NCBI GenBank assembly: GCA_003194525.1
Contig: NBIV01000016.1
Coordinates: 124,001 to 188,000 of the forward strand
Direction: 5' to 3'
Length of the DNA: 64,000 bases
Source of the DNA: Gracilariopsis chorda
Taxonomy: Eukaryota; Rhodophyta; Florideophyceae; Gracilariales; Gracilariaceae
Shown here: positions 52,128 through 63,369 of the stretch, in pieces
Layout of the letters: every line of letters begins with the position of its first letter
Numbering within the stretch: the first letter of the stretch is position 1
Notes under the pieces: generated by a model
Databases searched by the model: none
What the model saw: the letters and a program-made list of their open reading frames with translations, nothing else
Told to the model about the DNA's origin: nothing
Translations under genes and position numbers: made by a program

Positions 52128-53537
52128 ATGGTTCTAGGAAGAAGCCTTTCCAAGACGCTTCTCGTTTTTGCTCTACTCGCTGTTCTTGCAAGTCAAGATG
52201 CAGCAGAGGCTGGTATGTTCGACTCCATGTTCGCCAACATGCAGGAAAAAATGAACGGAATGATGAGCGACATGAAGGCGAAGCTAGCTGCAACAAAACA
52301 GAAGCTTTCTGTTCTGTCGAAGTATTTTGGAGAAGGAAAGACGAGAGGGGACCTTAGTCTCCCTGAAATCTTCAACAACGTGTTTTCTCGAAACAACAGT
52401 ATCGCTGTCTCGAACATGACCACAATCCAGTTCGATGCTAGTGACGGACCCGGAACAGTCATTGGTGTTTCCAATGGCGGTACAGTCGCGATAACTAACA
52501 GCGACGGAAAAGTGACCGTTTACACGGATAAAGCTCCGCCGAAAACGGATGACGACGAGAACGATGACAACGAAGAAGACGATAACCCCAAAGGCCCTGA
52601 GGAAGAACCTGAAATCGAACCAAGTCCGGAGGGAGACATGGACAATGCGTACTTCGCGTTGCTTTCAGATTGGGACAAGTTTGTTACCCACGAAATGTGG
52701 AATGTCCAAGAAACCCCTGCACCAACAACAGAAGCGTCCGATGACGCAGACGAAATGCCAACGTCCTCTCGCGTAATCAACGGTGTTTTCTTTGACAGCC
52801 GTATTCCGTCCGGTGCGCAGTTTGCAGTCAAGTTCTTTTACAATAACGAGGAGAACTTCTATTGCAGTGGTAGTCTTATTGGTTACACGTATGTCTTGAC
52901 TGCTGCTCACTGCGGTGTCGTTGTAGGGGACCAAGTACGAGTTGGCGCTCGCCTTTTGCGTTCGGGTTACAATGCCACAGTAGGGGAGGTGTTTATGCAT
53001 CCAGATTTCGATCCGTCAACCCTTGTGAACGATTTGGCTATTGTTCGCTTGGATGGTCTTCCGTCGAAGGAAGAACTCAACAACAATGGAGTGAAGGCAG
53101 CCCGAGTTAACACGAACAGCTCCTTTCCGGAAGAAAATTTCGTCGGCGTCCTTTCTGCTCATGGTTCTGCCGAGACAGATGGTCAAGGTGTATCGAACGA
53201 ACTTCGAACAACCCGCCATACTATTCATGATATGGATAAGTGTCGCGAAGAAATAACACAAGGAGACCTTGGCAAAGAGGAATCCTACATGTGCGCTGGC
53301 GATGGGGCTCGGTCCACAACATGTGTCGGAGATTCTGGGGCCGGGTTATGGCATTATCGTCTGAAGAAACGCAAGAATGGCAAAATCAGAGCGTTCTATG
53401 AGATTTTCGGTGTAGTGAGCTTTGGAGAGGTCACGGATGAAGCGCTTTGTCCCCGAGGACCACCATCCGTTTTCCAGAGGACTTCCAAGAACTTCCGCTG
53501 GATTAAGAAAGTTGTTGGAAAGGAGAATATGGCGTAA
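52128..53537 (+). CDS. secreted trypsin-like serine protease (S1 family) with long acidic N-terminal region
   Basis: A 469-aa intronless protein. A signal peptide ends near residue 28 (LASQDAAEAG). Residues ~30-70 form a Met/Lys-rich amphipathic helix; ~140-175 is strongly acidic (DDDENDDNEEDD). The S1 domain begins after a candidate cleavage site, SSRVINGVF (about residue 219). Catalytic residues: His261 in LTAAHC, Asp302 in NDLAIVRL, Ser403 in GDSGAGLW. The usual GDSGGP is GDSGAG, so one oxyanion-loop Gly is Ala. Paired Cys and a DEALCPRG loop fit a folded protease. The N-terminal part may act as a propeptide. Confidence 0.88.
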   Translation: MVLGRSLSKTLLVFALLAVLASQDAAEAGMFDSMFANMQEKMNGMMSDMKAKLAATKQKLSVLSKYFGEGKTRGDLSLPEIFNNVFSRNNSIAVSNMTTIQFDASDGPGTVIGVSNGGTVAITNSDGKVTVYTDKAPPKTDDDENDDNEEDDNPKGPEEEPEIEPSPEGDMDNAYFALLSDWDKFVTHEMWNVQETPAPTTEASDDADEMPTSSRVINGVFFDSRIPSGAQFAVKFFYNNEENFYCSGSLIGYTYVLTAAHCGVVVGDQVRVGARLLRSGYNATVGEVFMHPDFDPSTLVNDLAIVRLDGLPSKEELNNNGVKAARVNTNSSFPEENFVGVLSAHGSAETDGQGVSNELRTTRHTIHDMDKCREEITQGDLGKEESYMCAGDGARSTTCVGDSGAGLWHYRLKKRKNGKIRAFYEIFGVVSFGEVTDEALCPRGPPSVFQRTSKNFRWIKKVVGKENMA

Positions 53538-54315
53538 TGTTCTTCTTTTGACAGTTTCGTAGAAGAATCACAGCCGGTCATACAAGGCAGTTAACGTACG
53601 CAGCGGACATAGGATTCAATATATGCTGATGACTAACTTGTTTACAACTTCAACAATCTACTCGTAGATGACCACCATTTGAATCAAACCTGTGACTCCC
53701 TCTTATCGTAATATTATTGTACAAAACGTTGCCAAACAAGAACGAATCCGGATTCACCTAATACTCGGTCGTATCATCCTTCGTACCACCCTCATCTCGC
53801 TTCATTCAGCAATATTAGAAGCTTCCACGCGGTAGACCATTTGTCTTGGGTTTGCTGGCCGACCTGCTGATGTGAATCAGTTGGAAGGGAAGCAAATTCT
53901 GCTTCCCTTCCAAATTTGATTTGCATCTGGGTATCCATTAGCCGTTGACGTTGAAACTGTGTAATATGGCCAATGAGTTGTATTGAGGGTTTGTCCGCTC
54001 AGACCAAGCAGAACGTTGGAGGTTGAAACTAGGTAGAGTACAGTATCTGCATGAACGAGGCATCCCCAAAGGAAATTGCATGTTGTTTGAAGAGCATATT
54101 GTTAATGCTGGGCGAACGCAATCTCATTCCTTCTCCAACGTCCTAAATCTGTTGAGCCTATAGGCTCACAGATATCAAGCGTTGTTTTGTAGCGCAAGCG
54201 CGGGTGCTAATCTGCTTCGATTAAGATACCAACGGTATCCCTATAACCCTTACCTCGTACTTGACGAATAGGAATGTTCGGCGCCCCCGCGAGGCATGCG
54301 TTTCACTGTGACCCA
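53538..54315. other. intergenic with a GATACC-family motif
   Basis: Holds GATACCAACGGTATCC at 54225-54240 (GATACC and GGTATC as 6-bp inverted arms) and no gene. Confidence 0.5.
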
Positions 54316-54631
54316 TAAAGGGGGGGCGTAGCAATATTTGAACGCGACGCCATTACTTGAACGCCAATATTATATCCAAAATTAAAGATTTCCCAATTTT
54401 CAACGATCCAATTGAAGATTCTGGGACAAAACTCAGCGATATCTTGAAAACCTGTGGATAAAATCCAAAATAGACCTTCTCATTCAATTCTGCGACCCTG
54501 TAAACCATTTTGGCGCGCTTTCTGGCCGATTCAAATGAGACATTCTGCAACTGTATGCAAATGTCTCTTATTGGGCACTGAAGCTCAACGGCCTTCTCCG
54601 ACTGATCTCCCGCAACTCTTGCCAAGCGACC

Positions 54632-57126
54632 ATGGTCAACCAGTCCAAAGAGTCGCGAGAGTCACTCGTTCAGAAAGCACTAACAGCCCCCGCAGCAGGA
54701 CGACCATACCGCACCGTGGAACAAGAATATGGCATTGCAAGATCCACACTTCACTACCGTTTAAAATACTACCGCAATGCTCGTCCTGGAAGGCGTCGAG
54801 GACTAACCGATGAGCAAGAGGAATGTATTGTTCAGCTTCTTTTGCGGTTTGCCAAACGAGGTACACCCCTAACCCAAAACCATTTGCGAGAAGCGATTCA
54901 AATCTTTTGCAAAAAGCTTTCCCCAGAACGCTCGGGAACTTTACCGTTTAACTACACCAATGTTTCCGACTATTTTCTTCGTAGCTTTCGCAGGAGACAT
55001 GAAAAGAGACTACTTTTTGTGAGGCCGCTGTCTCAAGAAAACAAACGATTCAAAGCGGTAAATGCCGAGACTTTAACTCATCATTTCGCTACTGTCGGCA
55101 AACTTGTCAAAGAGAACAACATTGACGCCTCGCGCATCTTTAACCTTGATGAAGTGGGAGTCAAGCCAGACAAGGATGTTTCAGGGAGGACGTCTTCTAG
55201 GCGTCTATTTGCAAGAGGTGGGTCTAGAGATATGGTGATGAACGACTACAGCTACAAACACAGAGTGACGATGATGCCCGTTGTTAACGCTGCAGGGGAA
55301 ATCGGACCTTTGTTGGTCGTCGTCAAAGGCACCCGTATTCCGTACCGGACTGTGATGCGTAACGGAATTCCGTATCAAGAAACACCGGCCGTAAACTTGC
55401 CACGAGGGTCTGTCATTGCTACAAGAGCGGAAACGGGGGGCGTTGACAGCGCTAATTTTCGGTCCTGGGCGGAACGGTTTTTCGACCATGTCAAGGACCT
55501 GACTGCAAACGGCCGAAAGGTTCTGTTGGTTTACGATGCATACAGGGCCCACATCTCTTTGGAAATTCTGGAAATGTTTTTCGACAACGACATAATTGTG
55601 GACGCGTTGCCGGCGCATACATCTGGGAAAACTCAACCTCTAGACGTCGTGACATTTTCTGCTTTTAAAGCGCATTTGAATAGGATCAGCTGTGAATTTA
55701 CGTTGAGTGCTGGGAACAAGGGTGTGGATATGTTTTCATTTATGGCACTACTTCGAGAAGGTTATCATTTGTAGTGCAACGCCCTCAAGGAGGGATTCTT
55801 GGTACTTGAACGCTTTCCCGATATTATCGGTTGTGTAGTGTGTGTATGAACTACGCCCCACAATGGTGGGTATGGACACGTGGGACACGGTTCTCGGTCA
55901 ATTGGCGGTTGGCCACAGTAGTAGATGTTGCCACGAAATGTGGAGTATTTTAGTTAATATTATTTATTATTTTCACACCCATTTCTGGGAAGCTAGTACT
56001 TAGTGCGACGGCGCACTGCCGTCGCACCAGTAAACCTTCCCCAACAAGGGACCCCAACCTGGGGAATTGGCTCTAGTTGTTGCCGCTTGCGCGCGTGCTC
56101 TACTTCTCCTTGGAGGGACACGCCGTAAACCACGGGACATCTAACCCCTTTGCACATCTAAAGAAGCCCATCCTTGGGAGTATAATTGTTCCAATCATAT
56201 TGGTGTTTCGCCCTGTATAGGGAGTCCTGTCCACCGGCATTGCCGTATCTGTTCGTCGCTCTCGCGACTCACTTCGTCCTTCCTTCCTCCTCTTCGCCCT
56301 TCCTTTTTCCCCTTTTTAGGGTAGCACCTCCCACTATCCGCGGCCCCTCGTGTGCGCATCCGCTCACACACCCCCACTTACGTGGAAACATACCTCTACT
56401 GAGGATCACACCCCACTCACGCGGATACCAATTCTTCGCCTTCACCTCCCTGCGCGAGTCGCGACAGGTGTCCCTGGTCTTACAAACCGGCTTCGCCGTG
56501 ACACCTCTGGGAGGGCTCTACCCAACTGGGTTCACCTCGTGAGAGGAAGATCCCGAACGTCTTTCGGTGTTTTTCCCCTTTGGGGCATTGCACCACATCA
56601 TTGTGCATTTACAAGAGAATTTATTCAGGCAGGCTTTCGTAGGGCCGGATTATGGCCTTTTAATTCGGGGCGCCTGCTGAATGTACCGCGTCCGGCGTCG
56701 TGCGCTGTTGATCGCATTCTGTTCGTGGACGAACTAGAAGAGTTGTTTCGACAACGCTGTGTAGAATACAAGGACAAGATACTGGGCGCAGATGCGCTTG
56801 TGCTAGACTGTGGATTTGTGGACACTACAAATGGCTGTGTTATGACGTCGGAAACTGTGCTGGGGATGGCAAGGGCTAAACGAGCGCGCGCCGTAGCAAA
56901 GAAGTCCGAAGAGCGAGAAAAGCAGCTTGCTCGTTCTCGTGCTGCTGATCAAAGACTACAGCTGCAGATACAGGCAGCAGAGCGCTTTAGAGCGGACCGC
57001 GACCGCGTGCGAGCTCTTCTTGCTCGCATGAGCATCGAGCGCTTCAAGGAGCATCAGCGCCCGATGTCTCTCAAACGCGCCATTGCGCGGCGTCAAACGA
57101 CGACCAGGAAGCAGAGGTTTGGGTGA
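54632..57126 (+). pseudogene. Tigger-like DDE transposase, split by an LTR insertion
   Basis: The first part (54632-55769) holds an N-terminal helix-turn-helix (YRTVEQEYGIARSTLHYRL), DNA-binding helices, and the DDE core: FNLDEVGV, LLVYDAYRAH and a third Asp in KTQPLDVVTF. The frame meets a stop inside the insertion at about 55774. The C-terminal part resumes after 56597 with FTREFIQAGFRRAGLWPFN, a hallmark of this transposase family, and a basic coiled-coil tail to 57126. No other stop or frameshift was noted, so the host copy was intact when interrupted. Confidence 0.85.
55770..56597. mobile_element. solo LTR (828 bp) with 5-bp target duplication
   Basis: It begins TGTAGTGCAACGCC and ends GGCATTGCACCACA, i.e. 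TG...CA with imperfect 14-bp inverted ends (12 of 14 match). It is flanked by TCATT at 55765-55769 and 56598-56602. These are hallmarks of an LTR retrotransposon insertion, here reduced to one LTR by recombination. No retroelement coding sequence remains. C-rich open frames inside it (about 56186-56542) are artefacts. Confidence 0.8.
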
Positions 57127-57426
57127 CGTTGCAGGGTGCTTGAGTTTCAAATAAAGATTTTTTATTGGGCCAAAGCGCCGTGAGTGTCCGATCATACGCA
57201 ATGTTTTGCCTGAATCGGGAACTTGAACTATTTTCACGATTACTCATTCGTTTGGTAGCCTTTGAATCTAGTTTTCTGGCACAGGAATTTGAAAACTGTC
57301 ACGGTTTCAATGATACTAATTAGGGATTCCAAAGTCTATTTGTTGTGGAGATACAGCCGTTTGTTTGGATTTTGTCCAATTATTGCTTTCCCCCCCCTTT
57401 AGAGGTGTGCTAAAAATGACGAATTA

Positions 57427-58999
57427 CAGTTCCCGAAATTCAAATAAATCCACCAAGCCACCGGCCTTGCTCGTGAAAAGTAAGGCCGATCGACGGTGGA
57501 GTAGTACATCTGAGCGTAAAGACTATTACAGTTAACGTCATCAAGAGGGCCAAAAGTGCAGAGTAGACCCTAATAAAAACTTATGTAGACTATACAATGT
57601 GAAATGCGAAATAGATCCACGAAATTCAATAAATCCAAACACTTTTTTACTATACTTTGGCCCCCTTTTTTTGCAATTTGTAAAAGAAACCGACCCTAAT
57701 AGAACGACACCAAACGGTTTCACAGTTCTGAACAAAGAACGTCTAAACAACAGTTACAAAAAATGCCCCGCTGCAAAGCCATTACGGACAGAGAAAAGGC
57801 ATCACCTTAGCTCAAAATCATGAGCTAGTCAGCCAAAGAGACATTTCAGAGGCTATCAAGCGCTCTAGGGTAGCCGTGCAAAAGGTCTTAAACAACTTGA
57901 ACAAATCCAGCTGAAAATATTCGCGAGCTAATAACCGAAAGGTTTCGAAAAAAACAGAACGGGTGATAGTTTGCAAAGTTCTAACCGGAGAACTCAGTGC
58001 AAATGACATTCGTCGAGACATTCAACTCCCCGTAATAACTCGTCGGGTACAGCAGATATTTCACAAATTACCACACCTGAAGTAAAAAATAATCATGAAA
58101 TGCCCTCACATGAGGGCACCACACGAAACTCAACGGATAAAGTTCGCTAGAAAGTACCTTTAGTTTGAGGCTATCGATTGGAAGAAAGTTATTTTTATGG
58201 ATGAGAAGATGTTCACTTTGGACGGCCTCGATGGAAACTGCATGCATTAGCATGATTCACGTACCGAACCAAGATGGTTTTCTAAAAGAAATATGGGGGG
58301 TGGATCGATCATGGTTTGGGGAGCTATTTCTTACTATGGTGCGCCGCAAGTAGTCGAATTGAATGGTAACAAGAACTGTACGGACTATGTGAAAGTACTT
58401 GAAGAGAATCTTTTACATTTTGCTGTAGAAACACTAGGTGAAAGTTGGACTTCAGTGCACGATGGTGCATCTATCCATCGTTCTAAGCTTCCAAAAGGGT
58501 GAATTTTACGCAAAAAAATGGATTTTTTACAGTGGCCGACTCATAGTCCGGACTTGAATTTAATTGAAAATGTGGGGGGTGTATGGTAAGGGTCGTGCAT
58601 CAAGTTTTTAAGCAGTTTAATACTGTGGACGAGCTTGGTGCTAAAATTGAATCGGTATGGAACAATATCGAGGAAGCTCTTATACATAGACTCTAGCGTT
58701 CTATCAATAATCGTCTACTATGCGTGCTGGATGCAAATGGTGGACCTTCTGGCTATTGATTGTGTTGTTTTGTCTACAAAGTTGTTTTTGGACTTATTGA
58801 GTTTCGTGGATTTATGCTAAATTTCACATAGTGAAGTCTAAATATGTCGTTGTTTGAGTTCTACTTTGCCTTTTTGCTACTGCCAATGCAAAAACTCTAC
58901 TCTTGTACATGTTCTGAGCTACTCAACAGATCCTCACTGGCCTTGCTCTTCACGAGCAAGGCCGCTGGTCTGTTGGACCTATTTGAATTTCGGGCAGTG
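57427..58999 (+). mobile_element. Tc1/mariner-like element, decayed
   Basis: Terminal inverted repeats of about 90 bp: left starts CAGTTCCCGAAATTCAAAT (57427), right is the reverse of CACTGCCCGAAATTCAAAT (ending 58999). TA duplications lie at 57425-57426 and 59000-59001. Each repeat carries an internal hairpin (right: GGCCTTGCTC with GAGCAAGGCC; left copy mutated). Size 1.57 kb, typical for Tc1. Its left end is 24 bp from the right end of the Tigger-like element. Confidence 0.85.
57763..58590 (+). pseudogene. Tc1-like transposase remnant
   Basis: The trail of family motifs runs across frames and stops: MPRCKAITDREK at the start, FMDEKMFTLDG (first Asp) near 58193, GGGSIMVWGAISYYG at about 58296, SVHDGASIHRS (second Asp) near 58455, and SPDLNLIENVWG (terminal acid) near 58548. 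Several stops and frameshifts make it inactive. The longest clean piece is 58293-58502. Confidence 0.85.
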
Positions 59000-59001
59000 T
59001 A

Positions 59002-60230
59002 GGATTCGCTTTCTACGTTTCTCCAGGACAAAGCCAAGTTTGGTAGAATTTCTGACAAGCTACAACATTTTTAACACGCTGTCATTCCGTCACATGGCAG
59101 TTTTTTTAGAAATTCTGAATTTTCTGAACACGTTCTGTTTCTGTGAAAGCACCCCAACATCCGCCGAGCAGTACCGAAGGTACAGTATGGTTACGGGTAG
59201 CGACTCGCTTCTAGCTAGCGAGTCGTCACTGGTGACCACATGAAATTGGAATTCGCACTGTTACTCTCAAACGCGTGTGCTGCCACCCAGTGTGGCAACA
59301 TGAATACACATGGTGTTTCTAGGAGATGGGAATGGGTTGTAGACATGGTTCCGCTGAGAAAAAGGCAACTGCGACTGCCAAAAGGGCGGCATCTCATGAA
59401 GGCGGCTGGTGCGTAGCTATACAGTCGACATTGTTGTACAGTATGGGCTTTTGGTTTGTACTGAATTGTGTGCGCTCAAAATGGCTCATTGTGGGACGAC
59501 TGTAGGAGAATGTAGTTTGATAGAAAATGGTGCTCTGTTCAAAGAAATGCGAGAAACTTGTGCGGTCCTTCTCCTATAGGCTCCTGTGATTGAGTTTTGT
59601 GCTTCGCTCGCTCAGGGTACACATTGGTTCGCTCTAAGTGCTCGCTACTGAAGTGGTTTTTTGGGCGTTTACGGGTGTGAGAAGTTAGATAGGCTCGCGA
59701 CTATGGATACGTACGAGGTGCCGAAACATAAAGCACTAGAAAAGGAGAGCGTTGTGTGTGCAAGCAGTCGGGAGACTTTTATGTCTCGATGCAGTCGGCT
59801 CTATATATAAATCGCAGATAGGAACAAATGTGGGTGGTACGGCGACACAGCGGGTATTTGTGGGTTATGATGTGCAGAACAAGAAACAGCAGGCAAGCAG
59901 CTCTGTGGGGAAAGGGCGAGTATTTATGACGTAAAGGGTTGCACAGCATGTGTGCATGTCACGTCTGCTGCGAATAGGGGTTAACATGCTGTTGTACAAA
60001 AGCACGGGTGCATGAGGTTGTGAATATGTACAGGGTTGCGATGATGAACGCAACTGATGGGCAAGGCGCATCAAAAGGATGAATAGATGAACAAAGGCGA
60101 TGATAGGGAACGGAAGCGAGTTTCTGAAAAGTGTGAAGCTCGCTCACACTGCATGTGCGTGTTGAGTGGTATAAAAAAGCGAAGTAGAGTAACGTTATAC
60201 GTTGTATTATACAGTGTTGTACAATAGGGT
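59002..60230. other. intergenic, no gene seen
   Basis: AT/GT-rich sequence with short overlapping frames only. A TATAAAAAAG string lies at 60172 on the plus strand. Confidence 0.5.
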
Positions 60231-61270
60231 TGGTTCGGTAGGCAAGGGTTTGTACCGCGGTGGGTACGCAAGGGTTTTCAGGACGGTTGGGATGGGGGGT
60301 GCAGATTGTGTGGTGAGTGGGTGGACAAGGTTTTGAACAGTGGTGATGGTATGTACAAGGTTTGAGACGGCGAGAGTGTGCCAAACGGGGGTTGAACAGC
60401 GGTCACTCATGGAGCTCCGCACTGAGTGATCAGTGATTGACAGTGGGTGGAGAAGACGGCGGGTAGCGGTGGCGGTAGTGGAGGTGGGTTGGCAGAGGGA
60501 GGCGAGCGATGATTACAGGCAGTGGGTGGTGAGGAGTTGTCCGCGGGGCGGGTCGGGTGCGAGTGAGAGTAGCGAGGGTAAGTTGGCAGATGGTGACGGC
60601 GGGAGCGGGGGATTTTATGGAGTAGAGGATGAAGTAGGCAGGGGCGGTTTGTTTTCATTGGCGATACGCGGTTGTTGGGGGGTATTGATGCAGACGGAGG
60701 GTTGAAAGGTTGTGTAGTGTGAGGAGGTTTGACAGTTGGGTGATGACTGGTGGGCTTTAAGCTTGAAAGTTGGGGGGCTTAAGCTTGAGTGGTGAGGCGT
60801 AACGAAGGATTGTGCGCGTGGGGGCGGGGGGGGGGGAGGAGATGCGACGTGAGTGCGTGACGGAGAATGTGGATGGGAGGAATGATGATGGTGACGGGAG
60901 GAAAGATGATGGCGACCATAAGTGTCGGCTGCGCGCCTGAAGCGGGGTTGATAAACAGGGGCCACAGAAGGGGGTGTGGGTACCAATTTGGTAGCACGCA
61001 AACACAAGGTGTCGTGGTATGATTGGTCAAGCGCGACACGGTCAACTCGAATCAGCGTGGGGGGCGGTCAGAGCGGGGGGGGGGGGGGTGCAAGGCGCGG
61101 CGCGAGATAGCAGAGATACAGTAGCACCACATGGGAGCAGCACCGCCCGCAGCCGCTCATGCACGCGGCGCGCGCGTTCGAGAGCCACGCCAGCGCAGCC
61201 AGCGGCGTCGCGCGCGTCGCCGCCGGCGTCCGGCGCGACAAGTCGTCACGAGCACAGATCGAATCTCCGC

Positions 61271-61302
<32 letters not shown>

Positions 61303-62214
61303 CGTTCCGCGAGCCGTTTCGCGGCGCCAACCGTCGCGAACGAACGGCACGCGCCAACTGGCCACGCTGGGAGCGGCCATTGCGCAAGTGTGGCGGGCGG
61401 GCGGGCGTGCGCACGGGCGCGGCGAATTCGGGCGCTATGGCAAGCGCAGCTTGCGCGCGCGCAGGTTTGCCATTCGGCGAGCGGCGTGTGCGTTGATGTG
61501 CGACGCGCCAACGGCGAAAAGCGCGCGGGAGGGCGTGTACCGCCGCCGCGCCGCCGCCGCCGCCGCCGCCATGTGGGTGAGAGGTAGAATTAGAAGAATT
61601 AGAGAGAGTTGCATTGTAATTCTCTGCTTTATTTAGGATAATAAACCACCAGCAAGGCAAGCAACCAAAGCGCGCAACGTGCACGCCGCCCATGCTCGAC
61701 CAGCATGTTCGCCCTCGCCGCACAAGCGCGTGAAAACGGGCACGTGGCCGAAATGCGCCCAAAACAAAAAGCGGCCGCAGGCGGCAGCACGCAACAAGCA
61801 CACGCCCGTTCGCCAAACGCAACTCCGCCAACACACGAAGCGAAGCGAAGCGAAGCGAAGCGAAGCGCCGCCCCCGCTCGCTTGTCACACCCCCGTCACG
61901 CACCCAAAACACCCCCCCAAACACCCCCAGAAAAAACGTTTTGCTCGCCGCGCAGCGAGCGTTCATCGCTGCGCCAATGCGTTTCCGCCACACTCACATC
62001 CTCTTTCGTGCACTGCCAATTTGTGCTCTGCTGTCGGCCGCTCGTCACCCCCTCCTTCCCCCCCCCCCCCCCCCCTTTTCCCCATATATCCCGCCGGCGC
62101 CCGCCCGTTTCCCTCCTCCCGTCTCCCTTCCCTTCCCCCCCCCCCCCCCAAAAGCCAAAGCAAACTTCACCTCCTAATCTCCTTTCATCTCCAACTTCCG
62201 TTTCCTGCTCACAC
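60230..62214. promoter_or_regulatory. second divergent GC-rich core with triplet repeats and C-rich outward leaders
   Basis: The left flank (60230-61090) is G-rich on the plus strand, the core (about 61090-61580) is CpG-dense, and the right flank (61860-62215) is C-rich, with C runs of 14-16 at about 62060 and 62138. The right side is the likely leader of the kinase gene at 62215. The core includes a (GGC)n tract at about 61272-61304, a (GCC)n tract at about 61538-61570, and a GAAGC pentamer tandem at about 61838-61865. The layout mirrors 37200-38669. Confidence 0.45.
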
Positions 62215-63369
62215 ATGTCTCAACTACTTCCTCATTCCGTTCCCGGATACATCATCGAGCGTCCGCTCGGTGAGGGCACCGCCGGTGTCGTCTACAAGGC
62301 ACGCCCCACCGCCCACTCTTCACACCCCCTCCCCTCCAACGTCGCCATCAAGGTCATCCCACGATCCAAGGTTCGAGAAGCCGTTCGTCGAGAGGTTGCA
62401 CTCCATCTTACCCTCCGCCATCCCAACATCGCCCGCCTCTACCATGTCGCCCCGGTCAACCTCCGCACCCAACGCCACTCCCATTCAACCGCTTCACAGC
62501 TCGCCTTGGCCCTCGTCATGGACTACGCATCTCCCGGAGACATGTTCAATGAGGTCGCATCCGCCGCAGCCCTGCCTGCGCCCCTTCTGCGCCGTCGTCT
62601 CCGCCATATCTGCCAAGCCCTGCACCACCTGCACTCCAACAACATTGTGCACTTGGACCTCAAGCTCGAGAACGTCGTTATCTCCAACTCCTCCACCGCA
62701 CAGCTCATCGACTTTGGATGCGCCCGTCGAATCGACGAGCATCGCCACCCTTCTCTTCCAGTCCAAGTCTCCGGAACCTTACACTACCTCCCGCCGGAGC
62801 TTCTCGACAACCCGGCCTTGCCCCCGGCAACCTCGTCTGACGCATGGTCCCTGGGCGTGCTTGCTTACACAGCACTGTCTGGAATCTACCCCTTCAACGG
62901 AGCCAGACGAGGCTTCTCGGAAGAGCAAACCGATGCCGCAACCCGTCGTCGCATTCGCAACGCCCCTCCCCACCGCATTCCATCACACATCCACGTGCCG
63001 TCTGACCTTCGCACCATCATCGATGGCCTCCTGGATAAGAATCCGGCAACACGCATCACCATCCCGCAAGTCATTCAAATCCTCGACAACTCCATGCCTC
63101 TCTCCAATAACACCGTTATTGCCCCCAACCCTTGTGCCAACCAACAACTGCCCCAACATAAGCATCACCTCCTCAACAGGCCACCCTCACCTGCATCGTG
63201 CGCAGATGCCGATTTTTCGGACTCGCATTGCATTCAATCAGTCGACGAGGCATTGTACGTTGTTGATGACGTCCAATCGAATCGTCTGCGCCAAACACAA
63301 CAACCCACCCTTCGCCATCTCCCCAGCAGGGCACACGATCACATCGTGCTTGTGGATCGTGCCTGCTGA
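62215..63369 (+). CDS. serine/threonine protein kinase, non-RD type
   Basis: A 384-aa intronless kinase starting MSQLLPHSVPGYII after the C-rich leader; the frame is open further upstream but only through low-complexity sequence. Seen: glycine loop LGEGTAGVVYKA, VAIK with Lys46, Glu in RREVAL, catalytic loop VHLDLKLENV (Asp148, with Leu in place of the usual HRD Arg), DFGCA (Asp166), and a P+1 region SGTLHYLPPELL. Later motifs SDAWSLGVLAYTALSG and NPATRITIPQV complete the domain (about 12-285). The tail of about 100 residues is His/Gln/Pro-rich and not conserved. The subfamily is closest by eye to the CAMK/AGC-like group, not resolved. Confidence 0.9.
   Translation: MSQLLPHSVPGYIIERPLGEGTAGVVYKARPTAHSSHPLPSNVAIKVIPRSKVREAVRREVALHLTLRHPNIARLYHVAPVNLRTQRHSHSTASQLALALVMDYASPGDMFNEVASAAALPAPLLRRRLRHICQALHHLHSNNIVHLDLKLENVVISNSSTAQLIDFGCARRIDEHRHPSLPVQVSGTLHYLPPELLDNPALPPATSSDAWSLGVLAYTALSGIYPFNGARRGFSEEQTDAATRRRIRNAPPHRIPSHIHVPSDLRTIIDGLLDKNPATRITIPQVIQILDNSMPLSNNTVIAPNPCANQQLPQHKHHLLNRPPSPASCADADFSDSHCIQSVDEALYVVDDVQSNRLRQTQQPTLRHLPSRAHDHIVLVDRAC

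Larger units (their letters stand above)
54316..57401 (+). mobile_element. second Tigger/pogo-like DNA transposon, interrupted by a solo LTR
   Basis: The left end, TAAAGGGGGGGCGTAGCAAT at 54316-54335, matches the reverse of the right end, TAAAGGGGGGGGAAAGCAAT at 57382-57401; similarity continues for about ten more bases. A TA lies at both edges as the expected target duplication. The element is 3.09 kb long, of which 828 bp is the nested insertion. Confidence 0.7.

Noticed and set aside
56186-56542. Frame inside the solo LTR
   Set aside because: It lies within LTR sequence and has no retroelement motif.
60407-61045. Pro/Ser/His-rich minus-strand frames
   Set aside because: Low-complexity translation of a C-rich strand.
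61019-61993. Ala/Arg-rich frames of 120-278 codons on both strands
   Set aside because: All six frames are open because of GC-rich triplet repeats; no domain.
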